Shown here: one piece after another, positions 8,998-17,263 of the stretch
Numbering within the stretch: the first letter of the stretch is position 1
Layout of the letters: each line of letters starts with the position of its first letter
Position numbers and translations under genes: made by a program
Notes under the pieces: generated by a model
Told to the model about the DNA's origin: nothing
The model's input: the letters and a program-made list of their open reading frames with translations, nothing else
The model's database searches: none
NCBI GenBank assembly: GCA_024276015.1
Contig: JAJRXZ010000064.1
Span: 1 to 51,626 of the forward strand
Direction: 5' to 3'
DNA: 51,626 nt
Source: Spirochaetota bacterium
Lineage (GTDB): Bacteria; Spirochaetota; UBA4802; UBA5550

Positions 8998-9026
8998 AAA
9001 GTATTTTAAATGCTGTTTTGTGTCAA
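8998..9026 (-). promoter_or_regulatory. Sigma-70-type promoter candidate
   Basis: On the minus strand TTGACA (9021-9026), exactly 17 bases, then TACTTT (8998-9003). It reads toward the 8632-8943 gene. The -35 box is perfect and the -10 box is weak. Confidence 0.45.
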
Positions 9027-9047
9027 GGTTTTGAGTTAAATTAATGA

Positions 9048-9512
9048 TCACTTTTCAAATCTGAAACCTTTTGTCGGTTCTCTTATCGAAAGAACCGGAC
9101 AGGGAGCTTTTCGGATCACTTTTTCAGCGGTACTTCCGAAGAGGAGATGCTTAATTCCCGTTTGTCCGTGGGTGGCGATTATAATGAGGTCAATATCTTC
9201 TTGTGATGCTGTTTCGATTATTTCTAAAAAGGGTTTTCCCACTTTATAAATAACTTCTATTTCCATATCTGAGGGCATCTCTTCCTTAATTAATTTATCA
9301 AGTTCATTACGCGCCATCTTTTCAATGTCTTCATTGAATCTCGAAGTCCCTATCATCCATTCCACTTCAATACCGTTATAGGGCGGTTCGAAAACATTTA
9401 TCAGGTACATTTTCGCTTCAAACTGTTTTGCCAGATCAATTGCATATCTTAATGAATGTCTCGAATAATCTGAAAAATCAATGGGGATAAGTATTTTTTT
9501 TATTCTGTTCAT
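9048..9512 (-). CDS. UspA-family universal stress protein
   Basis: A 154-residue Usp domain, the usual length of a single-domain family member. The N-terminus KKILIPIDFSDYS is the typical first strand and nucleotide-contacting loop. The C-terminal ATP-binding motif is present as ATHG followed by nine residues and GS (in THGQTGIKHLLFGSTAEKV), with Ala in place of the usual first Gly. Such proteins bind ATP and help survival under stress or anaerobiosis, usually as dimers. GGAG lies about 7 bases before the ATG. No partner gene is adjacent. Confidence 0.92.
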   Translation of the reverse strand: MNRIKKILIPIDFSDYSRHSLRYAIDLAKQFEAKMYLINVFEPPYNGIEVEWMIGTSRFNEDIEKMARNELDKLIKEEMPSDMEIEVIYKVGKPFLEIIETASQEDIDLIIIATHGQTGIKHLLFGSTAEKVIRKAPCPVLSIREPTKGFRFEK

Positions 9513-9565
9513 TGATAGCTCCGGCTGAGATAGATTAAATCATTTTACAATAATTCGATTTATAT

Positions 9566-9679
9566 TCAATAAAAAAATAAAATATAATTGAATATTATAA
9601 TAGAACCCACAGTTTTTTCAACCGCCATTTTGCAGTGATTGCATGTCATTCCTTTTACATTTAATTCGGTAGCATCCAT
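9566..9679 (-). pseudogene. Truncated heavy-metal-associated (CopZ-like) domain
   Basis: A 37-codon frame that begins like a copper chaperone/HMA domain: residues 8-17 are VKGMTCNHCK, with the metal-binding CxxC, followed by MAVEKTVGS. The domain then stops matching at about residue 26 and ends in a hydrophobic tail and TGA. A complete HMA domain needs about 65 residues, so more than half is missing. The ribosome-binding site (AGAGGT) and a promoter-like sequence upstream are intact. This is most simply a recently truncated gene; a functional metal-binding peptide is less likely. Confidence 0.6.
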
Positions 9680-9718
9680 CGGGTTACCTCTCAAAATAAG
9701 ATTTTATATATAAAAGTA

Positions 9719-9748
9719 TATATACTTAATAGAGATTAGGGCTTGCAA
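9719..9748 (-). promoter_or_regulatory. Promoter candidate with palindrome for the truncated HMA gene
   Basis: TTGCAA (9743-9748), 18 bases, then TATATA (9719-9724) on the minus strand. The -10 region lies inside the perfect 14-base palindrome AAGTATATATACTT (9714-9727), which could be an operator. AT-rich context lowers confidence. Confidence 0.35.
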
Positions 9749-9780
9749 TTTTGTTACCAAATATAAAATGTATAAAATGA

Positions 9781-10455
9781 TCAGCTGAGCGGAATAATTA
9801 GCTTTGTATAAGTTTTTTTTGTTCTGTCCGATGATAGTATAAAGTTTTTATGTGAAATATTTATGTTCTTTAACAGCACGACGATCATAGAGATGCCCAG
9901 CCCCATCCCCTCGGCTTCAGGGTCGGGATTTTCCAGATAGAATTCTGCAATATTATCGTATTTTGATGCGGATTCGATCTTTTTGAACATTCTTCTCTGC
10001 TCTTTTGCAGAGAGGGGAATATTATTAATAACTTCAATTATTAAGTTGTTATTCTTGACCTTAAAGTATATTCTTGTTGAAAGCCCTCTGTTTTTTGCCT
10101 TTATTCCGTATTCATATAATCCGTCTTTATTGAGGATCGCTCTGATCTTCTGCACTACTTCAACAGGATCGTCGGGGTTTAATATTACACCCTCTTCGAT
10201 GAGTATTTTTTTTGCATTTGCTTTATTTGCATTTGCAACAAGTTCTTTAAGGCAGGATAAGACGGGAGTGAGTATATCCACTTTCCGGTATTTTTCCAAT
10301 ATTTTGGCAAGAGTAAAAGTAATTTTTTTTTCTGTTTCGTCAATCAGGGAATATGTAACGAAAACAATATCATCCTCATTCTTTATTGCTGTTATTACGT
10401 CTCTTTGAAATTTCTGGCTTAAATCCTCAAATTGATCCTTTTTTTCGTCGTACAT
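9781..10455 (-). CDS. Orphan GHKL-type ATPase domain protein
   Basis: A 224-residue protein with the HATPase_c layout but no histidine phosphoacceptor domain. The N-box is KELVANANKAN (Glu71, Asn75) and the G2 box is EGMGLG (residues 182-187). In the G1 position the usual DxGxG is replaced by INNIP (residues 143-147), so the Asp that contacts adenine is missing. The first half of the HDOD fusion protein at 19971-21470 shares the same order and the same INNIP sequence, so the two are paralogues. Possible roles are an anti-sigma-like or partner-switching kinase, or a non-hydrolysing nucleotide sensor. It is divergent from rnfB, with repeat copy 2 between them. Confidence 0.7.
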   Translation of the reverse strand: MYDEKKDQFEDLSQKFQRDVITAIKNEDDIVFVTYSLIDETEKKITFTLAKILEKYRKVDILTPVLSCLKELVANANKANAKKILIEEGVILNPDDPVEVVQKIRAILNKDGLYEYGIKAKNRGLSTRIYFKVKNNNLIIEVINNIPLSAKEQRRMFKKIESASKYDNIAEFYLENPDPEAEGMGLGISMIVVLLKNINISHKNFILSSDRTKKTYTKLIIPLS

Positions 10456-10565
10456 TGTTTTTTACTGAATATTTGCCGGTTATTATTGATAATATTGTAA
10501 AAATTATAGTTTATATCTGATTATTTATTGATTTTTTTCAAGCATAAAATAATTATAACATTGAA

Positions 10566-10667
10566 ATATATCAAAAAGCATTGATTTTGTCCCTTGACAA
10601 AGGGCAAAATCCCGAGTGAATCATATACCGATTCGTTTAATAGAAAATTTCAATGATGATCGGTATA
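10566..10667 (+). repeat. Two-hairpin intergenic repeat, copy 2
   Basis: Very similar to copy 1, and in sense orientation 62 bp before rnfB. Hairpin A keeps its stem through a G-T wobble (GATTTTGTCC with GGGCAAAATC). Hairpin B arms ATACCGAT and ATCGGTAT are unchanged. Most differences between copies are in spacer bases. Confidence 0.85.
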
Positions 10668-10729
10668 CTTGAATTTTATAGAAAATGAGTTTCTCTATTG
10701 TAATTTGATTATTTGTATAGGAGATCATT

Positions 10730-11656
10730 ATGGAAGTTATTTTCCCCTCTGTTTCGGCAATATTAAGTTTGTCGGCAATTGGAATTATATTCGGCCTCAT
10801 CCTTTCAGTTGCTAAAATAAAACTTAAAGTTGAAAAGGACCCGAGAATTGACATAATTTTGGAATCGCTTCCCGGTGCAAACTGCGGAGCCTGCGGTCAG
10901 CCCGGTTGTTCAGGTTATGCTGCAAAAATTGTAACCGAAGGTATGGATATTACACTCTGTCCCGTTGGGGGAAGCGACGTAATTCATAAATTGGCAGAAA
11001 TTATGGGTATCGAAGCTGTTGAGGCGTCGGTTCCTCTTAAGGCAAGACTTCATTGTCAGGGTGGAAGCGCTAATACAACAAATAATTTTATTTATAACGG
11101 GCCAAAGGACTGCAGCGCGGCAAGTAATTTGATGGGAGGATTCCTGGGATGTTCTTTCGGATGTATAGGATTCGGAAATTGCGCAATATCCTGTCCCTTT
11201 GATGCGATTGTTATGAACAGTAATAATCTGCCTGAAATAGATCCGAAGAAATGTACCGGATGCGGTAATTGTGTCACGGCCTGTCCAAGGGACATTATCA
11301 GTCTTGTTCCCGAAACGCACACTGTATGGGTCAATTGTAAGAATACTGAAAAGACGCCTGTCATGAAAAAGGGCTGTTCCGTAGGATGTATAGGATGTAA
11401 ATTATGCGAAAAAGCATGCAAAGAGGTTTTTGCCGAGGATCCCAATGTGGAATCGGCAATAAAAGTTGAAAATTTTCTTGCCTCAATTGATCATGAGGTT
11501 TGTACAAATTGCCATAAGTGTGCTGAAGTTTGTCCCGTACCTGTGATAAGCCCTGTTCATAAGGCAAAAAAGAAGAAACCGAAACCTAAAAAAGAGGCTG
11601 CAGCAGTTAAAATTGAATCGGCTAAAGAAGGAGTACAAACAAGTACTGAGGCATAA
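10730..11656 (+). CDS. rnfB: RnfB-type electron-transport iron-sulfur subunit
   Basis: A 308-residue protein with an N-terminal transmembrane segment (about residues 8-28). A 4Fe-4S domain follows (Cys52, Cys55, Cys60 and Cys77 in NCGACGQPGC...LCP), then several ferredoxin-like clusters (CTGCGNCVTACP, CIGCKLCEKAC, CTNCHKCAEVCP). RnfB is the electron-entry subunit of the Rnf complex, which couples ferredoxin oxidation and NAD reduction to ion pumping. A Lys/Ala-rich tail of about 35 residues is extra. No rnfACDGE genes are near, so the rest of the complex is elsewhere or this is an orphan ferredoxin. AGGAG lies 6 bases before the ATG. fliG starts 2 bases after the stop, so the two are co-transcribed. 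Confidence 0.88.
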   Translation: MEVIFPSVSAILSLSAIGIIFGLILSVAKIKLKVEKDPRIDIILESLPGANCGACGQPGCSGYAAKIVTEGMDITLCPVGGSDVIHKLAEIMGIEAVEASVPLKARLHCQGGSANTTNNFIYNGPKDCSAASNLMGGFLGCSFGCIGFGNCAISCPFDAIVMNSNNLPEIDPKKCTGCGNCVTACPRDIISLVPETHTVWVNCKNTEKTPVMKKGCSVGCIGCKLCEKACKEVFAEDPNVESAIKVENFLASIDHEVCTNCHKCAEVCPVPVISPVHKAKKKKPKPKKEAAAVKIESAKEGVQTSTEA

Positions 11657-11658
11657 TA

Positions 11659-12675
11659 ATGAAATCAGTCTTTGAGATGACCGGTGTTGAACGGGCAGCG
11701 GCTCTTCTTGTTGCTCTTGGCCCGGAAATTGCTTCGGATATAATGCGTCATCTTGATGAAGAGAGTATTGAAAAGATATCTTTGGAAATTGCAAAGATCA
11801 ATAGGTTAACTTCTGAAGATAAAGAGGATCTGATCGGACAATTTTTGATAGATTTAAGAAAATCGGGTTCTTTCCTGTATGGCGGTGAAAGCAGGGCGAG
11901 AGAGCTTTTGATAGAATCCTTCGGAGAAGAGAAGGCTGAAAGAATAATTAAGAAATTAACAAAAATCGATGCAGAGAAAGAATTCGATTTCTTAAAGGAT
12001 GTTGATACGGATATTATTGCAGCTTTTTTAAATAAAGAACAACCTCATGTTGCGGCAGTGACATTAAGTTATTTACCTCCCGAAAAATCAGCTTCAGTAT
12101 TAAAGGCGCTTGATCCGGAAATTGCAAAAAGCTCGGCGATCAGAATGGCTAAAATGAATAAAGTGAGCCCCGAGGCTCTTGCGGGAGTTGCCCGTGCTTT
12201 AAAGAAGAGGTATAATGATCATCTGAAAAATAAACATGAATTCCATGAAGCAGGCGGAATAGATACTCTGTCAGAAATGATGAAATATATGTCCGGAGAT
12301 GAAGAGCGAAGATTGATGAATTTTTTTGATAAGTCAATACCGGACATATCGAACCGGATCAGAGAAAAGATATTTACTTTTGAGAATATTATTAATCTCA
12401 ATAACAGTGAAATAAGAATTCTTATTGATGAAATTAATGACGATCATCTTATTGCAAAAGCCCTTAAAGGCGCAGGCGACGAAATAAGGTTTAAAATACT
12501 GCGGAATATGAGCCAGAACAGGGCCACGGATATAATAACCGATATGAATGCAATGGGCCCCATAAGGTTGAACGAGGTTGAGGATTGCAGGCGGATTATT
12601 GTGACAATTATGCGGGAATTAAGCGATAATGGAGTAATATCACTGACAAAAGATAAGGAAATCTATATAGAGTAG
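11659..12675 (+). CDS. fliG: Flagellar motor switch protein FliG
   Basis: A 338-residue protein with the normal three-part FliG layout. The N-terminal domain (TGVERAAALLVALG) binds FliF. The middle domain contains EQPHVAAVTLSYL, the counterpart of the EHPQ motif that contacts FliM. The C-terminal torque domain has charged helices (ALKGAGDEIRFKILRNMS...MGPIRLNEVE) that interact with the stator. It forms the rotor ring at the cytoplasmic face of the flagellar basal body. No other flagellar gene is nearby, which is unusual because fliG normally sits in the fliF-fliG-fliH operon. Spirochaetes often carry a second, separately located fliG, and this may be that copy. Confidence 0.92.
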   Translation: MKSVFEMTGVERAAALLVALGPEIASDIMRHLDEESIEKISLEIAKINRLTSEDKEDLIGQFLIDLRKSGSFLYGGESRARELLIESFGEEKAERIIKKLTKIDAEKEFDFLKDVDTDIIAAFLNKEQPHVAAVTLSYLPPEKSASVLKALDPEIAKSSAIRMAKMNKVSPEALAGVARALKKRYNDHLKNKHEFHEAGGIDTLSEMMKYMSGDEERRLMNFFDKSIPDISNRIREKIFTFENIINLNNSEIRILIDEINDDHLIAKALKGAGDEIRFKILRNMSQNRATDIITDMNAMGPIRLNEVEDCRRIIVTIMRELSDNGVISLTKDKEIYIE

Positions 12676-12792
12676 AATTATTATTCTACGGAAATATTGA
12701 TACAATAGTTCTTCTGTTGTCCTTTTCCAATTAGTCAACAATTCTGCAATCCTTAATGATATTAAAACAATACAATAATATAAAGTGAAATA

Positions 12793-14382
12793 ATGAAATT
12801 TAAAGAACTTAATCTTGATAAAAAATTATTGCAGGGAATAGAGGAAGCGGGTTTTGAAAAATGCTTTGATGTTCAGGAAGAATCGATCCCAAGGGTTCTG
12901 GAAAAATGTGATGTTATGGTTCAGTCTCAAACCGGTTCGGGCAAAACCGCCGCTTTTCTTATACCTATCTTTCAGCTCTTAACCGAATGGAACGGAGTTA
13001 AAGATAAAAAAGCCATGATCATTGTGCCCACAAGAGAGCTGGCGGTTCAAATTGAAAAAGAAGCAAAAATAATCGGTAAGTATCTTCCTTTTAAAGTGGG
13101 CAGTTTTTACGGAGGCGTTTCATATGCAAAACAGGAAAAACTCTTAAAGGAAGGAGTAGACATAATTGTAGGCACTCCGGGGCGGCTTATCGATTTTGGA
13201 GATCAAAATAAACTGAATTACAAAGAGATCGGAATAACGGTAATAGACGAGGCTGACCGCCTTTTCGATATGGGATTTATGCCCGATCTTAGAAAGATGC
13301 TCAAAAAGATGCCGCAAAAGTCCGAGAGGCTGACGCTCTTATTCAGCGCCACTCTAAGCCAGAGGGTAAGAAATCTTGCCTGGGAGTATATGAATAATGC
13401 TGTGGAGATTGAGCTGACTCCCCAACAGATCACTGTTGATACAATAAAACAGGAGTTATACCATATTTCCAAAAATGAAAAGATGAAGCTGCTTCTGGGG
13501 ATATTAAAACATGAGAAACCTGCCAATGGAATAATTTTCACTAATACAAAATCCTGCGGTTATGAAGTGGCAAAACGCCTTGAGTTTAACGGTTACAGGT
13601 GCGAATTTCTGATGGGAGACCTTAATCAGAAGAAGAGACTTAAAATAATTGACAGCGTAAAATCCGGGAAGGTCCCTTTTTTAGTGGCAACGGATGTGGC
13701 GTCAAGGGGACTGCATATAGACGATCTTGAACTTGTTGTTAATTACGATTTGCCTGAGGATTATGAGAATTACGTCCATAGGATCGGTCGGACAGCAAGA
13801 GTAGGGAAATCGGGCAAGGCTATTACTTTTGCCTGTGAGAATTATGTCTATGGTCTTGAAGCGCTGGAATCATATATTAATATGAAGATTCCTGTTGTAT
13901 GGGCGGAAGACGATCTGTTTGCAGAAGACAGTTCCGAAGGGATGACTTTTTCGATCTCAAGGGAAAAAAGGCACAGGCCCGGAACAAAGAAAAGAAGCAA
14001 AACAGTAAAGAGTACAAAAAGGCCGGCCTTAAAAGAGAGAAAGAAGTACAAATCTGCGGGGTCGTTAAAGTTAGAAAAAGTCAATAAAGGCAGCGGGATA
14101 AAGGAATACGGAAAAACGAAAACACGTAAAAACAGGAGACCCGGTTCTAACAAATATAGTGATAGAAGCAATGTGAAAAAGGGAAGCAAAAAGAAGGTCT
14201 TTATCGGCACGGAAGAGAAAAAGATAAGCAGAAATTCACTTGAAGATCGTCTTGAATACTATAGAAAAAAATATGGAGAAAACTTTCAGGCAAGCGACGA
14301 ACTGATAAGACAGGAGAAAATGAGACGAAAGAAATTCTCTCTGAAGAAGATTTTTCGGCTTTTTAATAGGAAAAGCAGATAA
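12793..14382 (+). CDS. DEAD-box ATP-dependent RNA helicase
   Basis: A 529-residue RhlE/DeaD-type helicase. All core motifs are present: Q motif (Gln28), Walker A QTGSGKT (Lys51), PTREL, TPGR, DEAD (152-155), SAT, the ATDVASRGLHIDDL region and HRIGRTAR. The core ends near residue 375 and is followed by a very basic, low-complexity tail of about 150 residues (KKRSKTVKSTKR and similar), typical of helicases that bind structured RNA non-specifically. Likely roles are ribosome assembly or mRNA unwinding, especially in the cold. It is separated from fliG by about 117 bp with no strong terminator. Confidence 0.93.
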   Translation: MKFKELNLDKKLLQGIEEAGFEKCFDVQEESIPRVLEKCDVMVQSQTGSGKTAAFLIPIFQLLTEWNGVKDKKAMIIVPTRELAVQIEKEAKIIGKYLPFKVGSFYGGVSYAKQEKLLKEGVDIIVGTPGRLIDFGDQNKLNYKEIGITVIDEADRLFDMGFMPDLRKMLKKMPQKSERLTLLFSATLSQRVRNLAWEYMNNAVEIELTPQQITVDTIKQELYHISKNEKMKLLLGILKHEKPANGIIFTNTKSCGYEVAKRLEFNGYRCEFLMGDLNQKKRLKIIDSVKSGKVPFLVATDVASRGLHIDDLELVVNYDLPEDYENYVHRIGRTARVGKSGKAITFACENYVYGLEALESYINMKIPVVWAEDDLFAEDSSEGMTFSISREKRHRPGTKKRSKTVKSTKRPALKERKKYKSAGSLKLEKVNKGSGIKEYGKTKTRKNRRPGSNKYSDRSNVKKGSKKKVFIGTEEKKISRNSLEDRLEYYRKKYGENFQASDELIRQEKMRRKKFSLKKIFRLFNRKSR

Positions 14383-14458
14383 CCGGTCAAAGAGTGTTAA
14401 TGATTTATCTGCTCTATATGTTTGATCAACCCATTGGAAATATGAGGGTGTTTTTTTG

Positions 14459-14851
14459 ATGAGATCAAATTTAGTTGTTATATTTTTAATTATTGCTTTA
14501 ACTGATGTTAATTCGCAGAGTGGCATAAACCGAATAGCAGATAAGATCCTGCTGCTTGATATTAAAAGCAATATCGAGAAGTATAAACAGAAAACAGTAA
14601 CAATGAAGCTGAAGTTGAAATATGTTGATAATATCTTTGAAAAAATTGTATTCTATGACAGAAAAAACAGTGATATTGAATTTGACATATCTTCACAGGG
14701 AAGCCCTAAACATTTAAAGTGGAATCTGTTGGATCTTCATGAGGGGCTGGATTATTATGTTACATTTAGAATTACCGGTGTGGGGAATTTGAATCAGATA
14801 AACGCAGAGCTTGTTAAATTTACTCCCTGCGTACTTGACAAAATACCTTAA
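14459..14851 (+). CDS. Exported hypothetical protein
   Basis: A 130-residue protein with an N-terminal signal peptide (VVIFLIIALTDVNSQS), so probably periplasmic. The mature part is predicted to be mostly beta strands with alternating charge and could be a small OB- or beta-barrel fold; that is inference only. A single Cys lies near the C-terminus. The ATG at 14459 follows GAGGG by about 10 bases; the preceding TTG is unlikely. A strong hairpin lies immediately downstream. I recognise no family. Confidence 0.65.
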   Translation: MRSNLVVIFLIIALTDVNSQSGINRIADKILLLDIKSNIEKYKQKTVTMKLKLKYVDNIFEKIVFYDRKNSDIEFDISSQGSPKHLKWNLLDLHEGLDYYVTFRITGVGNLNQINAELVKFTPCVLDKIP

Positions 14852-14864
14852 TGCAGTAAAATAA

Positions 14865-14900
14865 AGAAAGCAGGATAGCTGGGCGGCTATTCTGCTTTCT
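14865..14900. terminator. Strong 15-bp hairpin, likely transcription terminator
   Basis: AGAAAGCAGGATAGC (14865-14879) pairs with GCTATTCTGCTTTCT (14886-14900) with one G-T wobble and a 6-base loop, 13 bases after the exported-protein stop. There is no T run on the plus strand; the minus-strand reading is followed by TTTATTTT. It may be bidirectional or protect a 3' end. Confidence 0.6.
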
Positions 14901-15057
14901 AAAATTACACAGTGCCAAGTAAATAATATGATACTTATCGGGAGGGATAAATCATATTAACACTTGTAAATATATTATCGGAAGATAAGGCGGCAAACTT
15001 GAGCAGAATTAATAAAAAAGTCAGAAATTCCGGTTATTAAGGTTTTTTTATATAATT

Positions 15058-15981
15058 ATGACAGGGAAGGTAATTAAGGTATTTGGGCGTTATTATACGG
15101 TTAAATCCGAAGAGGGTAGAGAGATTAATTGTATCCTCAGAGGTATCATCAGAAAAGATAAGAGACTGAGAAGATTTTCCGATCCGGCTGCAACCGGTGA
15201 TATCGTTGATTTTGAAATAAATGACGACGGTGAAGGAGTAATAAACTCTATTCTGGACAGAGATAATATTTTTTCCAGAAAAGAGAGAGGAAACAGCAAG
15301 GAGGATATAATTGCTTCCAATCTTGATCAGGTTGCCGTTATACAGTCCTTTAAGATCCCAAAGCCCAATCTGAGATTTGTTGACAGACTGATTGTAAGAG
15401 GAGAAAAAGAGAACATTCCGGTAATTCTCTGCGTCAATAAATTGGATCTTGCAGAAAAGAAAGATATATCTTATTTCATCTCCTACTATAAAAATGCCGG
15501 TATAGAGGTTATTTTCACGAGTGCCCTTAATGGGAAGGGATTGAATAAACTGAAAGAAATAATAAGGGGAAAAACAACCCTTCTTGCAGGCAGTTCCGGA
15601 GTCGGTAAATCCACAATAATCAATTCAATCTATCCGGGACACAATATAAAAACTACCGAAGTATCTGAAAGTACGGGAAAGGGGAAGCATACAACAACAA
15701 ATGTTATAATGCACACAATGGCTGACGGGACCGAGATAATAGATACGCCCGGTTTGAGAGAGTTCGGATTAGTAGATATTGAGCTGCATTTTCTCAAGAA
15801 TTATTTTATGGAATTTAAGATGTACAATGACAATTGCAGTTTCAGAAGCTGTACCCATGACCATGAACCGGGATGTGAAATTAAAAATCAGGTTGATTCC
15901 GGGAATATCTGTTATGACAGGTATGTTTCATATCTTCAGATTTTGCATTCGTTGAAAGATCATTATGACAGTATGTATTGA
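15058..15981 (+). CDS. rsgA: Small-ribosomal-subunit GTPase RsgA
   Basis: A 307-residue circularly permuted GTPase with the order OB fold, G4 (NKLD), G1 (GSSGVGKST), G3 (DTPGL) and a C-terminal zinc-binding region (CSFRSCTHDHEPGC). It matures the 30S subunit late in assembly and its GTPase is stimulated by the ribosome. Length and motif order are canonical. The ATG at 15058 has no clear ribosome-binding site, so an alternative start is possible. It overlaps the start of the ABC ATPase gene. Confidence 0.95.
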   Translation: MTGKVIKVFGRYYTVKSEEGREINCILRGIIRKDKRLRRFSDPAATGDIVDFEINDDGEGVINSILDRDNIFSRKERGNSKEDIIASNLDQVAVIQSFKIPKPNLRFVDRLIVRGEKENIPVILCVNKLDLAEKKDISYFISYYKNAGIEVIFTSALNGKGLNKLKEIIRGKTTLLAGSSGVGKSTIINSIYPGHNIKTTEVSESTGKGKHTTTNVIMHTMADGTEIIDTPGLREFGLVDIELHFLKNYFMEFKMYNDNCSFRSCTHDHEPGCEIKNQVDSGNICYDRYVSYLQILHSLKDHYDSMY

Positions 15982-16751
15982 GTATAATAGACCGGGTAAA
16001 ACAGGTGATTAATGTAAAAAACTTGTCCATATCCTTCGGCAGGAAAATCGTTATCGATTCCGTAAGTTTTTCTGCGGAAAGGGGAACCACCCTTGTGATG
16101 CTCGGTAAAAACGGTTCGGGCAAAACCTTAATACTGAAGGCTATAGCGGGATTACTGAACAATTATTCCGGTACAATAGAGATAAACAATAAGGATATTA
16201 AAAAAAAATTACCGGAGGGGAAGAGTGATCCCGATAATTTCAGGCTTGCCTATGTTTTTCAGAAGGGCGGACTTTTCGATTCAATGAATGTATACGAGAA
16301 TATTGCATTCGGCTTAAAACGGATGAGACTGGATAAGAGTATTATTGAAGAAAGAGTCGCCGGATCAATTGAAAGAATGGGACTTCAGGGCAGTGAGAAT
16401 AAACTGCCTTCGGAACTTTCCGGAGGGATGCAGAAACGAGTCGGTCTTGCAAGAGCCCTATGTCTTGAAGCCAATGTAGTACTGTTCGACGATCCTACGG
16501 CAGGTTTGGACCCCATTCTGTCGGATTCCATAGCGGATCTGTTAATAGAGATCAAGAGAGACATGGATACAACATCCATTGTTGTAACGCATGATCTGCA
16601 GGCGGCTGAAAAGGTTGCAGACAGCATTATTCTGATCTACAGAGGAAGGATCGTTTTTTCCGGGAGGAGTGAAGAATTCTTTTCCGGGAGAGACAAATAT
16701 GCATGCCAGTTTATTGAAGGTGACATTGAAGGCCCCATCGATATATTCTGA
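15978..16751 (+). CDS. MlaF-like ABC transporter ATP-binding protein
   Basis: A 257-residue ABC ATPase. Walker A is GKNGSGKT (residues 43-50), the signature is LSGGMQKRV (147-155), Walker B is VVLFDDPTAGLDP and the H-loop is VVTHD. The LSGGMQKRVGLARAL form is typical of the MlaF/Ttg2A group that moves phospholipids between inner and outer membranes. The catalytic Glu after Walker B is Asp (Asp172) here. No MlaE permease or MlaD MCE gene is adjacent, so the transporter must be assembled from other loci. The annotated start is TTG at 15978, overlapping rsgA by four bases; GTG at 16005 is an alternative. Confidence 0.82.
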   Translation: MSIIDRVKQVINVKNLSISFGRKIVIDSVSFSAERGTTLVMLGKNGSGKTLILKAIAGLLNNYSGTIEINNKDIKKKLPEGKSDPDNFRLAYVFQKGGLFDSMNVYENIAFGLKRMRLDKSIIEERVAGSIERMGLQGSENKLPSELSGGMQKRVGLARALCLEANVVLFDDPTAGLDPILSDSIADLLIEIKRDMDTTSIVVTHDLQAAEKVADSIILIYRGRIVFSGRSEEFFSGRDKYACQFIEGDIEGPIDIF

Positions 16752-16795
16752 GACAGGTACTTTTGCCTGTTTAATTATTGATTTCGGAGGATATG

Positions 16796-17254
16796 ATGAG
16801 TTTAAAGATCAAAGAGAGTGCCGATTATGATGTTATGGGAATCGGTTCGGCTCTTCTCGATTTTACTGTTAATGTTCCGGATGGATTCTTGAAGGATGCA
16901 GGATTCAGAAAAGGCGAGATGCATTTGATTGATAAAGAGAGAAGCATCGAAATTCATTCATTGATAAAAGATTTTGAAAAGGAAATTACGCCGGGAGGCA
17001 GCTCGGCTAATACCATGGCCGGAATACATAATTTCGGGGGGAAAAGTATTTTTAACGGCAGAGCGGGCCGTGACAGTTACGGCGCTTTGTATATAAGAGA
17101 AACAGAAAAAGCAGGAGTTAGATCCTGTGTTGTGAAGGATGAAAATACTACGACAGGGCATGCAATAACCTTTATTACACCCGATTCGGAAAGAACTTTT
17201 GCTACCCACTTGGGTGCGGCCCTTAATTTCCACAGTGACGATGTTTATGAATAA
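16796..17254 (+). CDS. PfkB-family kinase, N-terminal half (gene interrupted by TAA)
   Basis: First 152 residues of a ribokinase/adenosine-kinase-type sugar or nucleoside kinase. The N-terminal substrate-binding motifs are present (DVMGIGSALLDF, then TPGGSSANTMAG and NGRAGRDSYG). The frame ends at TAA (17252-17254) in the middle of the alpha/beta core, then continues in the same frame with the C-terminal half at 17264. Together they would make about 330 residues, the normal family length, so this is a nonsense interruption rather than two families. The start is ATG at 16796, five bases after GGAGG. Alone this half lacks the catalytic base and ATP site. Confidence 0.8.
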   Translation: MSLKIKESADYDVMGIGSALLDFTVNVPDGFLKDAGFRKGEMHLIDKERSIEIHSLIKDFEKEITPGGSSANTMAGIHNFGGKSIFNGRAGRDSYGALYIRETEKAGVRSCVVKDENTTTGHAITFITPDSERTFATHLGAALNFHSDDVYE

Positions 17255-17263
17255 GGAATAAAG

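Noticed and set aside
10566-10667. Repeat copy as a riboswitch or T-box specific to rnfB or glyQ
   Set aside because: The same element also lies antisense between unrelated genes (copy 1), with no anti-terminator or specifier loop visible.
13848-14210. 120-codon minus-strand hydrophobic frame opposite the helicase tail
   Set aside because: It is the antisense of the Lys-rich tail of the DEAD-box helicase; Lys codons read backwards give Phe/Leu-rich shadows.
14941-15054. Short frame after GGGAGGGA reading LVNILSEDKAANLSRINKK
   Set aside because: No ATG, GTG or TTG start at proper spacing and only about 27 codons; possibly a remnant but not supportable.
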